Shown here: positions 54,166 to 63,204 of the stretch, in pieces
Layout of the letters: the number at the start of each line of letters is the position of its first letter
Position numbering within the stretch: the stretch's first letter is position 1
Assembly (NCBI RefSeq): GCF_000972495.1
Contig: NZ_LATM01000014.1
Location: 62,001 to 126,000, forward strand
DNA: 64,000 nt
Origin: Hymenobacter terrenus
GTDB taxonomy: Bacteria > Bacteroidota > Bacteroidia > Cytophagales > Hymenobacteraceae
Direction of reading: 5' to 3'
Position numbers and translations under genes: made by a program
Notes under the pieces: generated by a model
Seen by the model: the letters and a program-made list of their open reading frames with translations, nothing else
The model's database searches: none
Told to the model about the DNA's origin: nothing

Positions 54166-55440
54166 GTGGCAAAACCCTCTCAAATCTCCTACCTGCTGAA
54201 CGCGCCCGGCGCGGATAAGCCAACCCCTATTTTTACCTTCCTGAGCCTTGACGGGCGACGGGTGAAGGTATATGCGAACCGTTCCATTCACCCCCGGCAA
54301 TGGGACGCGACAGAGCGCCGCGCCCTGACACGGGGCTACCCCCGCAACGGGGCGCTGAACGACTGGCTAGACCTGCTGGCTGAACGCCTCACCACTTGCT
54401 GCGATACCCACGCCGCCGCTGGCACCGCGCCCACGGCTGCCGAGCTACGGGCGCTGGCCGAAACGGAAGCGGCCGCCGCCGAACCGAAACCCGTAGCCGC
54501 CCCCGGCGGGCTGTTCTGGCAGTACTATGAGGAATGGGTGAACTATACCCGCGCCGCCGGCACCGTTCGTACGGCACAAGCCCACGCCACCGCCGGCCGG
54601 CACTTGCGGGAGTTCAGCGAAGCACAAGGCTATGCTATCGACTTTGATACTCTTACGCCCACCGTGGGCGACCGATGGGCGGCCTACCTGCTGAACGTGG
54701 TGAAGCTGACCGACAACACCATTAACAAACACCTGGGGCGGCTCAAAGCCTTTATGAAATGGGCCGCTAAAAGGGGCTACACCGAAAACACGGCCCTTGA
54801 CCGCGTAAGCTGGGCGCGGCGGGAGCCAGACGTTATAGCCCTGAGCACAGCAGAGCTGACCGCCCTGGAAACCCTGCCCTTGCCCGCCGGCTCCCGCCTT
54901 GAAAAAGCCCGCGCCTGGTTTCTGCTGGCCTGCTACACGGGCCTACGGTACTCCGACCTGGTAAGCATAAAGCCCCAGCACGTACGGCCCGCTACGGCTA
55001 CCCTTCCGGCACACTTGCGCCTGACCGCGAAGAAAACCCGCGCCGTGGTGAACGTGCCCCTGAGCGCCCGCGCCCTGAGCATTGTGAACCGACTACTGGC
55101 CGGCGAACTGGCCAGCGTGAAAAGCCAGCCTATCACGAACCCCGTGCTGAACCGGTTCCTGAAAGAGCTGGGGCAGCTGGCCGGTATCGATACCCCCGTG
55201 GAAGTAATACGCTACCGGGGCGGCATTGCCGACGTGGCCACGGCCCCGAAATACGAAAAGCTGACCGTTCACACGGCCCGCCGTACGTTCGTAACCCTGA
55301 ACCTGGGCAAGGGCATGAGTGCCGAGTTTGTAATGAAGCTGACCGGGCACACGTCCTATAAATCCTTTCAGCGGTACGTGAACCTGACACCCCAGCGCGT
55401 AGCTGAGGAATTTGCCCGGTTCCACGAAATGCCGGATTAG
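54166..55440 (+). CDS. int: tyrosine-type site-specific integrase
   Basis: Integrates and excises the mobile element. From GTG 54166, 424 residues: an arm-binding region (about 1-95), a SAM-like core-binding domain (about 125-215, FWQYYEEWVNYTRAAGTVRT to KHLGRLKAFMKWAAKRGYTE) and the catalytic domain (about 220-420). The catalytic set is visible: Arg in ACYTGLRYSDLVSIK, His-x-x-Arg in VHTARRTFVTLNLGKGM, His in LTGHTSYKSF and the nucleophile Tyr in FQRYVNLTPQ. This is the Bacteroidota integrase type (PF17293/PF13102/PF00589) seen in conjugative and satellite elements. A longer start at TTG 54094 is possible. It is transcribed into the element. Confidence 0.93.
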   Translation: MAKPSQISYLLNAPGADKPTPIFTFLSLDGRRVKVYANRSIHPRQWDATERRALTRGYPRNGALNDWLDLLAERLTTCCDTHAAAGTAPTAAELRALAETEAAAAEPKPVAAPGGLFWQYYEEWVNYTRAAGTVRTAQAHATAGRHLREFSEAQGYAIDFDTLTPTVGDRWAAYLLNVVKLTDNTINKHLGRLKAFMKWAAKRGYTENTALDRVSWARREPDVIALSTAELTALETLPLPAGSRLEKARAWFLLACYTGLRYSDLVSIKPQHVRPATATLPAHLRLTAKKTRAVVNVPLSARALSIVNRLLAGELASVKSQPITNPVLNRFLKELGQLAGIDTPVEVIRYRGGIADVATAPKYEKLTVHTARRTFVTLNLGKGMSAEFVMKLTGHTSYKSFQRYVNLTPQRVAEEFARFHEMPD

Positions 55441-55645
55441 AGAGGGGAATAGGTGACAAAAGGAGACACACCCACGCGGGCGTTTCCACACTTTTCTACA
55501 CCCTAACGCGGGCGCGTAGGGCGGGGTAGGCAGTTTGCCTTTTATTGCCTTATTATATGGGTTGGCAGCTAAGTAATGCTGACAAATGCTGACATTTCAG
55601 GGTGCTTAATGGGCACTGTTATTCTTCACCTAGAGCTGGCAAGCC

Positions 55646-57547
55646 GTGATAACCAATGAAAATAACTACTACCGCCTAGCGGCTGAGTATGATACGACTG
55701 TTAAAGATGCTCAACTGGCCGCCGGGCGGGTCAAGCCCGATGATTGTTTGGCCTATGAGCTACGGCAGTTTATGGAAGTATATTCCAAACAGATTCATAA
55801 TCCAGCCCCGTCAGGTGGAGAACCGGAACATCTAGCCAGCTCCCATCCTGACTACCCCCAACGCTTTGCCGAGTATCAAGAAGAAGCACGGCAGCAATTA
55901 ACACGGGCTTATGAACTTCGCAAACAGGAACTTGCTGATGAACTAGCCTCTATCCGTGAGCATAACCCAGTTGATGAACGGCTGTTGCTAGCTCATTTGC
56001 TGAAAGAAAGTGCTCAGTTGTTGCTTAGTGAGTATAATAGCTATCTGACACGGGTTGCAATAGGCCGCATACTAAAGAATGGCTCAGTAATAGGACTGTC
56101 TATCAAGGGGACAGAATACCCAAAGGATAAGGCAGCTAGATTACGTCTGCTTAAAGAGCATTTAGTTAAGCCTCATTATGGTTTTACTTATGATTCTGGC
56201 CCATATAAAGGGTTACAAAGGGGCTTGATTTTATCCGCTGCCTGTGCGGCTGAACTAGGCCACTTTCGGCAGCTATTACCTGATTTTCAAGTATTTGAAA
56301 TTGATAAAAATGCAGTTGGCACATTAGCTACGCAACCGGCGGTGCTTATCGGCAAGTATTACCCTAACCTGGGGCAGCACTTGCCTTCGCCCACGTTGCC
56401 GGAGTTAGCAGCGGAATGGTATTCTGACCTCTCTAGGCTTGGCAAAGAGGGGCTTGATTACTACGTTACCGCCCCGCACGAACGGGCGAGTAACAAAGAG
56501 GAGTTTTTGACCTGCCTAGCTATGCTGCTTGCTGAGGCCGAACAACACGCCCACCTGCCTGGCTACGGCTACCGGCGGCATTACACGCCGGAGTTCTTAA
56601 CACCCCAACGGGAAAGTGAATTGGAGGCCAGCGGCCGGGCTGCGCTGCGGGCCGTTCGGGAGTGGCACACGCTGGCCAGCCTTACGCCTATTGAACAGTT
56701 TTTGCACCGCGCCCGCAAAATTGAGCTATGGGAAAACGAACGGTATCAATTAGCAACCCGTGAGGACGGGCATGAGGAATGGAGTGAGGAATACGGGGTA
56801 ATGCTACTGGCTTTGCAGCGGGCGGTTCCTACGGCTAAAAAGAAGCTATTGCGGGCAGCTTATACGGAGTTGAAGCGGCTACTACCCACCATAGAGGCCG
56901 GCCGGCCATTGAAGTGGCAACGGCTTTACGATGAGGGGCGGCCATTTTTTGCAAGTACCCTTACAGCTACGTATGCTTACTCAGAGTTTACCCCTTTACG
57001 CCCTACGCAAAATACTACAAGCCAAATAAAGGAGCTGTTTTTTCAGTACCTACATGTACACCTGTTTGAAAAAGAGTGGCACGTATGGCAGGCTCTAATT
57101 CTGCTGGCCGGGGCGCTGGGGGAAGCGGCACCGCCAACGCCCGAAACCTTTCGGGAGAGGCAAACGGAACCCGCCCTGGCGACCCTTGCCCTCGACGTAG
57201 CTCCGCCCGACGCGGCGACCATTTGGGCCTCTCTGTTATGCAAAAATGTTAAGTACACGTTGGAAAACCTCGATGAACTGCTGGTGAGCCTTGCGCTACT
57301 GACTGACGCGGCCAGCCGCACCCCCACGCCCGAATTCAAAGGTTCGGCCGTGCTGGGGGCGGTAAAGGCATTGCGCGAACGTCGGTATTTGCGAACGGCC
57401 AATAATGCGAAGCTGGCCCGCCTGCTGGCCGAACGTTACGGCACCGACGCGGCCAACCCCCACACGGTAAAGCGGGGCACCGAACAGTTGCCGGAGCCAG
57501 CCACGCCCGTTTATACCCGTGCGCTGGCGTTGTTGCCCGCCCCGTAA
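55646..57547 (+). CDS. hypothetical element-encoded protein
   Basis: No family recognised. A 633-residue soluble, charged, largely helical protein starting at GTG 55646. The first half (to about codon 250) is coded by AT-richer DNA than the second half and has many Lys/Glu/Gln residues (YQEEARQQLTRAYELRKQEL). The second half is Ala/Leu/Arg-rich and GC-rich. The shift suggests either a recombinant gene or two domains of different origin. No catalytic motif, signal peptide or membrane segment was seen. It lies between the integrase and the HTH gene on the same strand. Confidence 0.7.
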   Translation: MITNENNYYRLAAEYDTTVKDAQLAAGRVKPDDCLAYELRQFMEVYSKQIHNPAPSGGEPEHLASSHPDYPQRFAEYQEEARQQLTRAYELRKQELADELASIREHNPVDERLLLAHLLKESAQLLLSEYNSYLTRVAIGRILKNGSVIGLSIKGTEYPKDKAARLRLLKEHLVKPHYGFTYDSGPYKGLQRGLILSAACAAELGHFRQLLPDFQVFEIDKNAVGTLATQPAVLIGKYYPNLGQHLPSPTLPELAAEWYSDLSRLGKEGLDYYVTAPHERASNKEEFLTCLAMLLAEAEQHAHLPGYGYRRHYTPEFLTPQRESELEASGRAALRAVREWHTLASLTPIEQFLHRARKIELWENERYQLATREDGHEEWSEEYGVMLLALQRAVPTAKKKLLRAAYTELKRLLPTIEAGRPLKWQRLYDEGRPFFASTLTATYAYSEFTPLRPTQNTTSQIKELFFQYLHVHLFEKEWHVWQALILLAGALGEAAPPTPETFRERQTEPALATLALDVAPPDAATIWASLLCKNVKYTLENLDELLVSLALLTDAASRTPTPEFKGSAVLGAVKALRERRYLRTANNAKLARLLAERYGTDAANPHTVKRGTEQLPEPATPVYTRALALLPAP

Positions 57548-57671
57548 CGTTCCGTAACAGCCTACACAAATACATTTTTTCGACACGGTGTAATTGTGCA
57601 GATTTCAGGCCCACGCCAGCAGTCCCTTTGCCTTCGCCAACCCGGTAAACTCCCCCGGCGAAGCGAAGCAA

Positions 57672-57992
57672 ATGCCAACTCTAATAACTGCGGGAATAGA
57701 CTATCCGCAATTTTTTGATGACCTGCGGGCCGTTATTCGGCACGAACTACAGGCCCACGCCCCCGCCGCGCCCGTGGCCAGCACCGCCCCGGCCGATGAG
57801 CTGCTGAGCATCCGCGAAGCGGCTGAGCTGCTGGGGGTAACGGTGCAAACTATTCATTCCTGGAAACAGAAAGGAATGCTACGCTACCATAAGCTGGGCT
57901 CACGTTCATATTTGAAACGTGTCGATGTGCTGGCCGCGTTGCAGGGGCACCAGCGCACGGTAAAAACGGGAAAGGGGGGCGGCCGTGGGTAA
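57672..57992 (+). CDS. helix-turn-helix (excisionase/MerR-type) DNA-binding protein
   Basis: A 106-residue protein from ATG 57672 (an upstream start at 57594 would add unstructured residues). A poly-Ala/Pro linker leads to a MerR/Xis-type winged helix (about 50-105): LLSIREAAELLGVTVQTIHS, WKQKGMLRYHKLGSRSYLKR, VDVLAAL. Such proteins are excisionases or element regulators. First gene of a tightly packed run: its stop overlaps the next start by eight bases. Confidence 0.88.
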   Translation: MPTLITAGIDYPQFFDDLRAVIRHELQAHAPAAPVASTAPADELLSIREAAELLGVTVQTIHSWKQKGMLRYHKLGSRSYLKRVDVLAALQGHQRTVKTGKGGGRG

Positions 57993-58368
57993 TCTGTTGC
58001 TGGACAAAGGAGCCGTATTCCTCACTTGGGCGGGCACCCTGTGGGAGGTGGCCCCCGTACGCCGCCGGGATTGGTCGGACGTGGCCAGCGGGCAATTCGT
58101 CTTTCTGCTGGATTCCGGCGAAGGGCTGGACTACGGGAGCCGTACGCTGTGGGCGGGCTACGTAACGGGCAACCAATTGCGGGGGCGCGGGCGCGGCCGG
58201 CTGCAGTTTCGGCCTACCCCAGCCCGTCCCGGCGATGATGAGCTATTTGAGTTTGAAGGGGAATCGATACGCCGGCTGTTGGTGCCCGTGCGGAAAATCG
58301 GCCCGGCGGCGGTGCTGCACTTGCCCGCGCCGGCACCGATACGGAAAGGAGGGCCGCGCCGTGGCTAA
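57985..58368 (+). CDS. hypothetical element protein
   Basis: A 127-residue protein starting with GTG inside the end of the HTH gene (CGTGGGTAA). Beta-rich with Trp and Arg/Gly runs (LTWAGTLWEVAPVRRRDWSD, GYVTGNQLRGRGRGRLQFRP) and a basic C-terminus. No family recognised. Its own end is overlapped by the next GTG in the same style. Probably a small accessory of the replication operon. Confidence 0.65.
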   Translation: MGNLLLDKGAVFLTWAGTLWEVAPVRRRDWSDVASGQFVFLLDSGEGLDYGSRTLWAGYVTGNQLRGRGRGRLQFRPTPARPGDDELFEFEGESIRRLLVPVRKIGPAAVLHLPAPAPIRKGGPRRG

Positions 58369-58573
58369 GCTGGTCTATCGTCTGGGCATATCCGGCCGGG
58401 CCTTGCTGGCCACCCGCCCCGGGCTGGCTACGTTCCTGGCCGGGTTGCCTCACCTGAACCTGAGCGACACGGGCCGCCGCAACGTCTGCAGTCGTTTCGG
58501 GCTGTCCGATGCCGAGCTGGCCGCCGCGCTGGCCCATGCCCACGGGCAGAAAGGGGGAAGCCATGCAGCCTAG
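58361..58573 (+). CDS. small hypothetical element protein
   Basis: Seventy residues from GTG 58361, overlapping the previous gene by eight bases (GTGGCTAA) and the next by eleven. It reads MAKLVYRLGISGRALLATRP, GLATFLAGLPHLNLSDTGRR, RFGLSDAELAAALAHAHGQK; helical and basic. An upstream start (58235) would lie in another gene and is rejected. Function unknown. Confidence 0.6.
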   Translation: MAKLVYRLGISGRALLATRPGLATFLAGLPHLNLSDTGRRNVCSRFGLSDAELAAALAHAHGQKGGSHAA

Positions 58574-59489
58574 CCCCGCCCCCTTTGATGCCGACACGCT
58601 AACCTGTGCCCTGGTGCTGACGGGCAAGGCCACGCCCACGCCGGCCGCCCTGCGCGCCGCCCTAGTTGAATTGTACCCCGCCGGCAACGGCCCCACCGTA
58701 GCCGACGTGCTGGCCGGCGGCTGGCTGGTGCCCACCATTGACGGGCGCGGGCTACGGCTGCCCCCGCTGTCCCTGGCTGAACAGGATGCCCGACTGGCAG
58801 CGGCCGATGCGCCCGACCAAACCCGACAACCCGACGCAACCGCGCCGGCTAACAACAGTAAGGGAGCAGTAACAGAACCGGAATTTTCCGAAAGCCTGAA
58901 AGGGGGCGAAAGCAGGGAAATTGCAGGGAATGCGGTGCCCCGGTTCAGCTACTACCGGGGCGGCATTGCGGCTACCATACCCCACGCGGCTATCACACCC
59001 GCCCAGCTGCACACGGTACTGACTTCGCCCCGGCACCGCGCCCATACGGAAGCCCTACGCGCCGCCCCCGTGGGCAGTCCCCAGCGGGCTACGCTCAAAA
59101 AGGGACTCGACTACGTAACGCCCGCCGGCACCTTCACCCGGCGGGCCAACACCGCCCTGGAAAGAACGTCGGGCCTGCTGGTGCTGGACTTTGACCATGT
59201 GCCCGACGTGGGCGCGGCCCGCGCCGCCCTGCTGGCTGATGCGCTGCTGGCCCCTGAGCTGGTGCTACTCTTTACCAGCCCAAGCGGCGACGGATTGAAG
59301 GCCCTGGTAAGAGCCGACCCCAGCGCCGCCCACCTCGACACGTTCCGCGCCTACGCGGCCTACCTGGCTCACCATTACGCCCCGCTGGGGCTGGTGCCCG
59401 ACGAAGCCGGCAAGGACGTAGCCCGCGCCTGTTTCGTGCCCTACGCGCCCGATGCCTGGCTGGCCCCGGCCTACGCCCCGGCCGCCTGA
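58563..59489 (+). CDS. BT4734-like/VirE N-terminal primase-type protein
   Basis: A 308-residue protein from ATG 58563, which overlaps the upstream gene. The N-terminal about 120 residues are a variable Ala/Pro-rich region; the rest matches the BT4734/BF3469-like domain, related to archaeo-eukaryotic primases: GLLVLDFDHVPDVGAARAAL (acidic DxD, about 207), LVLLFTSPSGDGLKALVRAD (about 240) and DEAGKDVARACFVPYAPDAW (about 281). In Bacteroidota elements these proteins pair with a DUF3987 helicase-like protein, exactly as here. Probable role: priming of element replication (inferred). Confidence 0.87.
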   Translation: MQPSPAPFDADTLTCALVLTGKATPTPAALRAALVELYPAGNGPTVADVLAGGWLVPTIDGRGLRLPPLSLAEQDARLAAADAPDQTRQPDATAPANNSKGAVTEPEFSESLKGGESREIAGNAVPRFSYYRGGIAATIPHAAITPAQLHTVLTSPRHRAHTEALRAAPVGSPQRATLKKGLDYVTPAGTFTRRANTALERTSGLLVLDFDHVPDVGAARAALLADALLAPELVLLFTSPSGDGLKALVRADPSAAHLDTFRAYAAYLAHHYAPLGLVPDEAGKDVARACFVPYAPDAWLAPAYAPAA

Positions 59490-59523
59490 ACCCGACAAAA
59501 CCCGACATTTTAAGCTGGCAACA

Positions 59524-61245
59524 ATGGATATTAACGCTTTTCGGGCTGCCACGCCGGCCGCCCCTATCCCACCGCCTACGAGCCATTCTCGGAGTAGTAC
59601 GCCCGCGCCCGCGTACGCGCGTACTGGTCGGGAAACCCCACCCGATGAGGTGCTGGCCTGGTGCCTGACGCAATACGAAGCCCGACACGGGCCGCTGCCT
59701 GCCGTGGGCGGGCGCAACCATTGGCTGACCGCCCTGGGCTATTTCTGCAATGAGCGGGGCGTACCTCTGACCGAGTTGGAAAGCCACGCCCTGAACAGCT
59801 ACGCCGCGCAGGATTTTGAGGTCCGGGAAATAACGCAAACCCTGCACGGCATCTATGCCCGCGAAGCCGCCGCCCACGGCAGCAAGCCCTACACGGCGGC
59901 GGGGAATAAACCGGGTTTTGCGGAGTATTCCGCACAAAAGGAAAACCGGGCGGGCAAACAGCTCCCGGCCACCTTCCCGGCGGGCGTGTATGACGCGCTA
60001 CCCGACTACCTACGGCGCTGCTGTGAACCCTTTGACGGGCATGAGCGGGCGGTAATGCTGCTGGGCACGCTGGCCGTATTGTCGGGCTGCTTTCCGGCCG
60101 TGGGCGGCACCTACAACAAGCGCCGGTTTGGCCTGAACCTGTTTGCGTTCATCATTGCCCCGGCGGCCAGCGGCAAGGGCACCCTGGCCTGGGCGCGGCG
60201 GCTGGCCTGGCCCTATCACAAAGAGCTGACCGATGCCAGCCACGCGGCCCGTGCCGAGTACGATGCCGAGCTGGCCGCCTACAAAAGCGCCGGCAAAGCC
60301 AAAGCCAGTCTGAGCCCGCCGCCCGATGCCCCGCCGCCGCACAAGCTGCTGTATCTGCCCGGCAACACCACGGCCGCCGCCCTGGCTACGGCCCTGGCTG
60401 AAAACGACGGGCGCGGCATTATGTGCGAAACGGAAGCCGACACCCTGAGCGGGGCGCTGGGCGCTGACTTTGGCAATTTCAGCGACGTGCTACGCAAAGC
60501 CTTTCAGCACGAACCCGTTTCCCTGTTGCGGAAAACCGACCGGCAACACCTTGACCTGGCCCGCCCCGCTCTGAGCATTGCCCTGACCGGTACGCCGGGC
60601 CAGCTGCCCCGGCTGATGCCCACGGCTGAGGATGGATTAGTAAGCCGGTTTCTGTTCTACACCTTCGCGCAAGCCCCCGCCTGGCAGGATGTAAGCCCCA
60701 GCGCCGGCCCGCCCCTTGACCCGTATTTTGATACCCTGGCCGGGGAGCTGACCCGCATGATAAAGGCCGCGCCCGTGCCCGACGAAGCCGGCGCGTACCC
60801 CGTGGAAATTGTCTTATCGATGAGCGACTGGCAGCGCCTGAACGCGGCCGGCGCGGCGGGCCTGACCGATGCCACGGCCCACGGCGGGGGCGCGGGAGCC
60901 AGTCAGGCGTTCCGGCTGGGCTTGATTGCCTTCCGCGTTGCGGGGCTGCTGACCGTGCTACGCTGCTTTGAAAACGGGCAAGCCCCCGCCGACCGCCTCG
61001 AATGTGACCCCGCTGATATGGGCACGGCCCTGGCTATTATGGATACCGCCCGCGCCCACGCCCTGGCCGTGCTGGCTACGCTGCCCAGCCCCGGCGGCGC
61101 GGCCGTGGGCGGGAAGTTCACCGCCAAAGCGGAGCAGGAAACGCGGGTACGGGAGCTACACGCGGAAGGGCTGAGCGTTCGGGACATAGCCGAGCAAGTA
61201 GGCATACACTATTCCACGGTTTCCCGCTGGCTGAATCTGCCCTAA
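59524..61245 (+). CDS. DUF3987 helicase/ATPase-like protein with C-terminal HTH
   Basis: From ATG 59524, 573 residues. A BT4734-associated N-terminal region (about 35-115) is followed by the DUF3987 ATPase core (about 150-470). The P-loop-like motif reads FIIAPAASGKGTLAW (about 213-227), then LYLPGNTTAAALATALAEND, GRGIMCETEADTLSGALGAD, ARPALSIALTGTPGQLPRL. A C-terminal Hin/Trp-repressor-like helix-turn-helix (about 540-573) reads VRELHAEGLSVRDIAEQVGI-HYSTVSRW. Together with the primase-type gene it forms the element's likely replication module. A large GTTGC-rich inverted repeat follows directly at the stop codon. Confidence 0.9.
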   Translation: MDINAFRAATPAAPIPPPTSHSRSSTPAPAYARTGRETPPDEVLAWCLTQYEARHGPLPAVGGRNHWLTALGYFCNERGVPLTELESHALNSYAAQDFEVREITQTLHGIYAREAAAHGSKPYTAAGNKPGFAEYSAQKENRAGKQLPATFPAGVYDALPDYLRRCCEPFDGHERAVMLLGTLAVLSGCFPAVGGTYNKRRFGLNLFAFIIAPAASGKGTLAWARRLAWPYHKELTDASHAARAEYDAELAAYKSAGKAKASLSPPPDAPPPHKLLYLPGNTTAAALATALAENDGRGIMCETEADTLSGALGADFGNFSDVLRKAFQHEPVSLLRKTDRQHLDLARPALSIALTGTPGQLPRLMPTAEDGLVSRFLFYTFAQAPAWQDVSPSAGPPLDPYFDTLAGELTRMIKAAPVPDEAGAYPVEIVLSMSDWQRLNAAGAAGLTDATAHGGGAGASQAFRLGLIAFRVAGLLTVLRCFENGQAPADRLECDPADMGTALAIMDTARAHALAVLATLPSPGGAAVGGKFTAKAEQETRVRELHAEGLSVRDIAEQVGIHYSTVSRWLNLP

Positions 61246-61300
61246 GGGTTGCAAATGTTGCGCGTTGCAATTGTGCAACGCAACACTTTGCAACACCCTT
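61244..61300. repeat. GTTGC-rich imperfect inverted repeat after the DUF3987 gene
   Basis: Arms 61244-61269 and 61274-61300 pair along most of their length with small bulges; GTTGCA or its complement TGCAAC/GTTGC occurs six times. It starts at the DUF3987 stop codon and ends in CCCTTTT, so it can form a terminator, but its clustered hexamers also look like protein-binding iterons next to replication genes. Confidence 0.65.
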
Positions 61301-61346
61301 TTCAATGTCTTTACCGTGGGCACTGCCCACCTTCAACCCCAACATT

Positions 61347-62219
61347 ATGCGCTTTACCACTCTGGAAAAAATCAAGGCCGATACCCCGCTGGCCCAACTG
61401 TTCAACGCCTACCTGGGCGGCCTTTCTACGCTGGAAATATTCAGCACCCCCCGCGAATCCATGCGAGCTTGCCGGCTGGCCTTTGCATCGGAGGCACGGG
61501 GCGAAGTGCCCACCCTATCCATTGTCGACCTGGCCCAACGCTACTATGAGCTAACGGTACTGAGCAACGCCCTGAGCGGCCTGTATTGGCATATTGAGCA
61601 GGCGGCCGAACTGCTGGCCAGCTTCTACACCGAACACGGCGGCGACCTGACCGCCTACGCCGTAGCCAACCGGCGCTACATACTGACAGAATACGGCGAC
61701 GGGGAAGATGCCGACTGGCACCACAACGGCACCGGTAACCCTGACGCGGGAGAAGGTTGGGAAGTAACCGAAACCACCGACCCCGCCCGCCTGGCTGAGT
61801 ATAGCTTACACCGGGAGCTGGCCCGGTTCTTTCCCGACTCCGAAAGCCACGGGGAATATATCGGCACCAGCGGCCCGATTGACTTTCACCGCTTCACGCT
61901 AGCCGTAGAACACCAAACCGACTTTGCCCCGCGCAAAATGTTTGCAGCCGTGGGAGGGGTAGAGCTGCCCGTGTATCGGCAAGATGAAAGCGGCCAATTC
62001 GTGCCTATTCCGATTATCGACCAGATTGAGCAGGAAATAAATGAGGACATAGCCAACGAACGGCTAACCGCCTATTTCAATGCTGTTCTAAACGCGGGCC
62101 AGCACTTAGCTGAGTTGCACGCTACCATGAACCCCAACGACCTACACGGCTACAAACTGTTACACGAATGCCTCAACAACATATTGGCCGTGAATATGGA
62201 AGCCTACCCGCCTTTCTAA
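61347..62219 (+). CDS. hypothetical element protein
   Basis: A 290-residue protein from ATG 61347 (MRFTTLEKIKADTPLAQLFN; 61305 would add 14 residues overlapping the inverted-repeat flank). Acidic and mostly helical, with no membrane segment. Segments such as DLAQRYYELTVLSNALSGLY, WHIEQAAELLASFYTEHGGD and TAYFNAVLNAGQHLAELHAT do not match a known family. It is convergent with the HEPN-motif gene, only nine bases between stops. Confidence 0.65.
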   Translation: MRFTTLEKIKADTPLAQLFNAYLGGLSTLEIFSTPRESMRACRLAFASEARGEVPTLSIVDLAQRYYELTVLSNALSGLYWHIEQAAELLASFYTEHGGDLTAYAVANRRYILTEYGDGEDADWHHNGTGNPDAGEGWEVTETTDPARLAEYSLHRELARFFPDSESHGEYIGTSGPIDFHRFTLAVEHQTDFAPRKMFAAVGGVELPVYRQDESGQFVPIPIIDQIEQEINEDIANERLTAYFNAVLNAGQHLAELHATMNPNDLHGYKLLHECLNNILAVNMEAYPPF

Positions 62220-62228
62220 GCGGCAAAC

Positions 62229-63152
62229 TTATTGAGCGTAGGAAAATCTCTTAAAGTCAGGGTCATACACGACTTGCAAAGTATATGTTCCTTTGCCTGG
62301 CCTTATGTCGGTGACAAATACTTCTGCTATATTATTCTGCCTTTCTAGTAACTCGTGATTGTACTGCCTTGCTCGATTCAAAATCCCAATTACCCCGTTG
62401 TAAATCATCATGGTTTTGTGGAACTTATCGGCCCATTCACTAAAAGAAATTGCTATTAATTGTGAATGTGGGTCATTCGCAATATCGTTCCCAAGTTGCA
62501 TATAGTCGCTCTGAAAGATAAAATATGAGTGAGCAATGGAGTTGCGCAGTTGAGTTAGATATGATGCTTTTACCGCATTGAAAAGTATAGGCGACAAAGA
62601 TTCCAACTTGTTGCGAATATGCTTGCGGATAATATCTTGGCGAGTAGCAGTGCCCTCAGTATCCCTAGCACTTTCTTTGACCTTGAAGTACCAATCATAT
62701 GGCTTACCTTCAAGCAATCGAACAAACTCGTAAAGTGTTTTTATGATGTAGTCCGATTCCCAGACTTTGAGGTAAATAAGTGTTTCTAAGTGAATTGTTC
62801 CCGCTTCTAGTTCGTAGAACTTATCCCTTTCTTCCCAGTTTTGGGCTTGAGTCAGTTCTTCAATTTTCGCTAACCATTCTACACGGCTCACCTTAGCCAT
62901 GTGAGTCTGTCTATACCAGTTAATAAATTGATAATGTGTAAAATAAGCCCAGCCAATTCGCCCAGGCCCTATTACATGGGGATTGAGTTTTGGGCCACTA
63001 AAATCAAGTACTGATGGGTCGTAGCTGCCGTTTTCTTGAAGTAATATAAGGTCGCCTGAGTGATGCTGATTCGCAACTACTAACTGAAACAAACGCTCAA
63101 ATTCAGGCTCTAAAGTTTGGCCTTCCTGCTGCATTAAATCTGAAAAGAGCAT
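62229..63152 (-). CDS. hypothetical protein with a HEPN-like RNxxxH motif
   Basis: From ATG 63152 (preceded by AAAGGA at a good ribosome-binding distance; a TTG at 63200 is less likely) the protein has 307 residues. It is mostly alpha-helical and encoded by AT-rich DNA unlike its neighbours. Residues about 215-235 contain YLTQLRNSIAHSYF, fitting the R(N)xxxH signature of HEPN ribonuclease domains, preceded by helices with FNAVKASY. HEPN proteins are frequent in toxin-antitoxin and abortive-infection systems. No partner nucleotidyltransferase (MNT) was seen nearby. The family assignment is a motif-level inference. Confidence 0.65.
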   Translation of the reverse strand: MLFSDLMQQEGQTLEPEFERLFQLVVANQHHSGDLILLQENGSYDPSVLDFSGPKLNPHVIGPGRIGWAYFTHYQFINWYRQTHMAKVSRVEWLAKIEELTQAQNWEERDKFYELEAGTIHLETLIYLKVWESDYIIKTLYEFVRLLEGKPYDWYFKVKESARDTEGTATRQDIIRKHIRNKLESLSPILFNAVKASYLTQLRNSIAHSYFIFQSDYMQLGNDIANDPHSQLIAISFSEWADKFHKTMMIYNGVIGILNRARQYNHELLERQNNIAEVFVTDIRPGKGTYTLQVVYDPDFKRFSYAQ

Positions 63153-63204
63153 AGTTCCTTTGTTTGGCTTTACGTGCTTGCAATTAACAATAGTTTTCAA
63201 TAAG

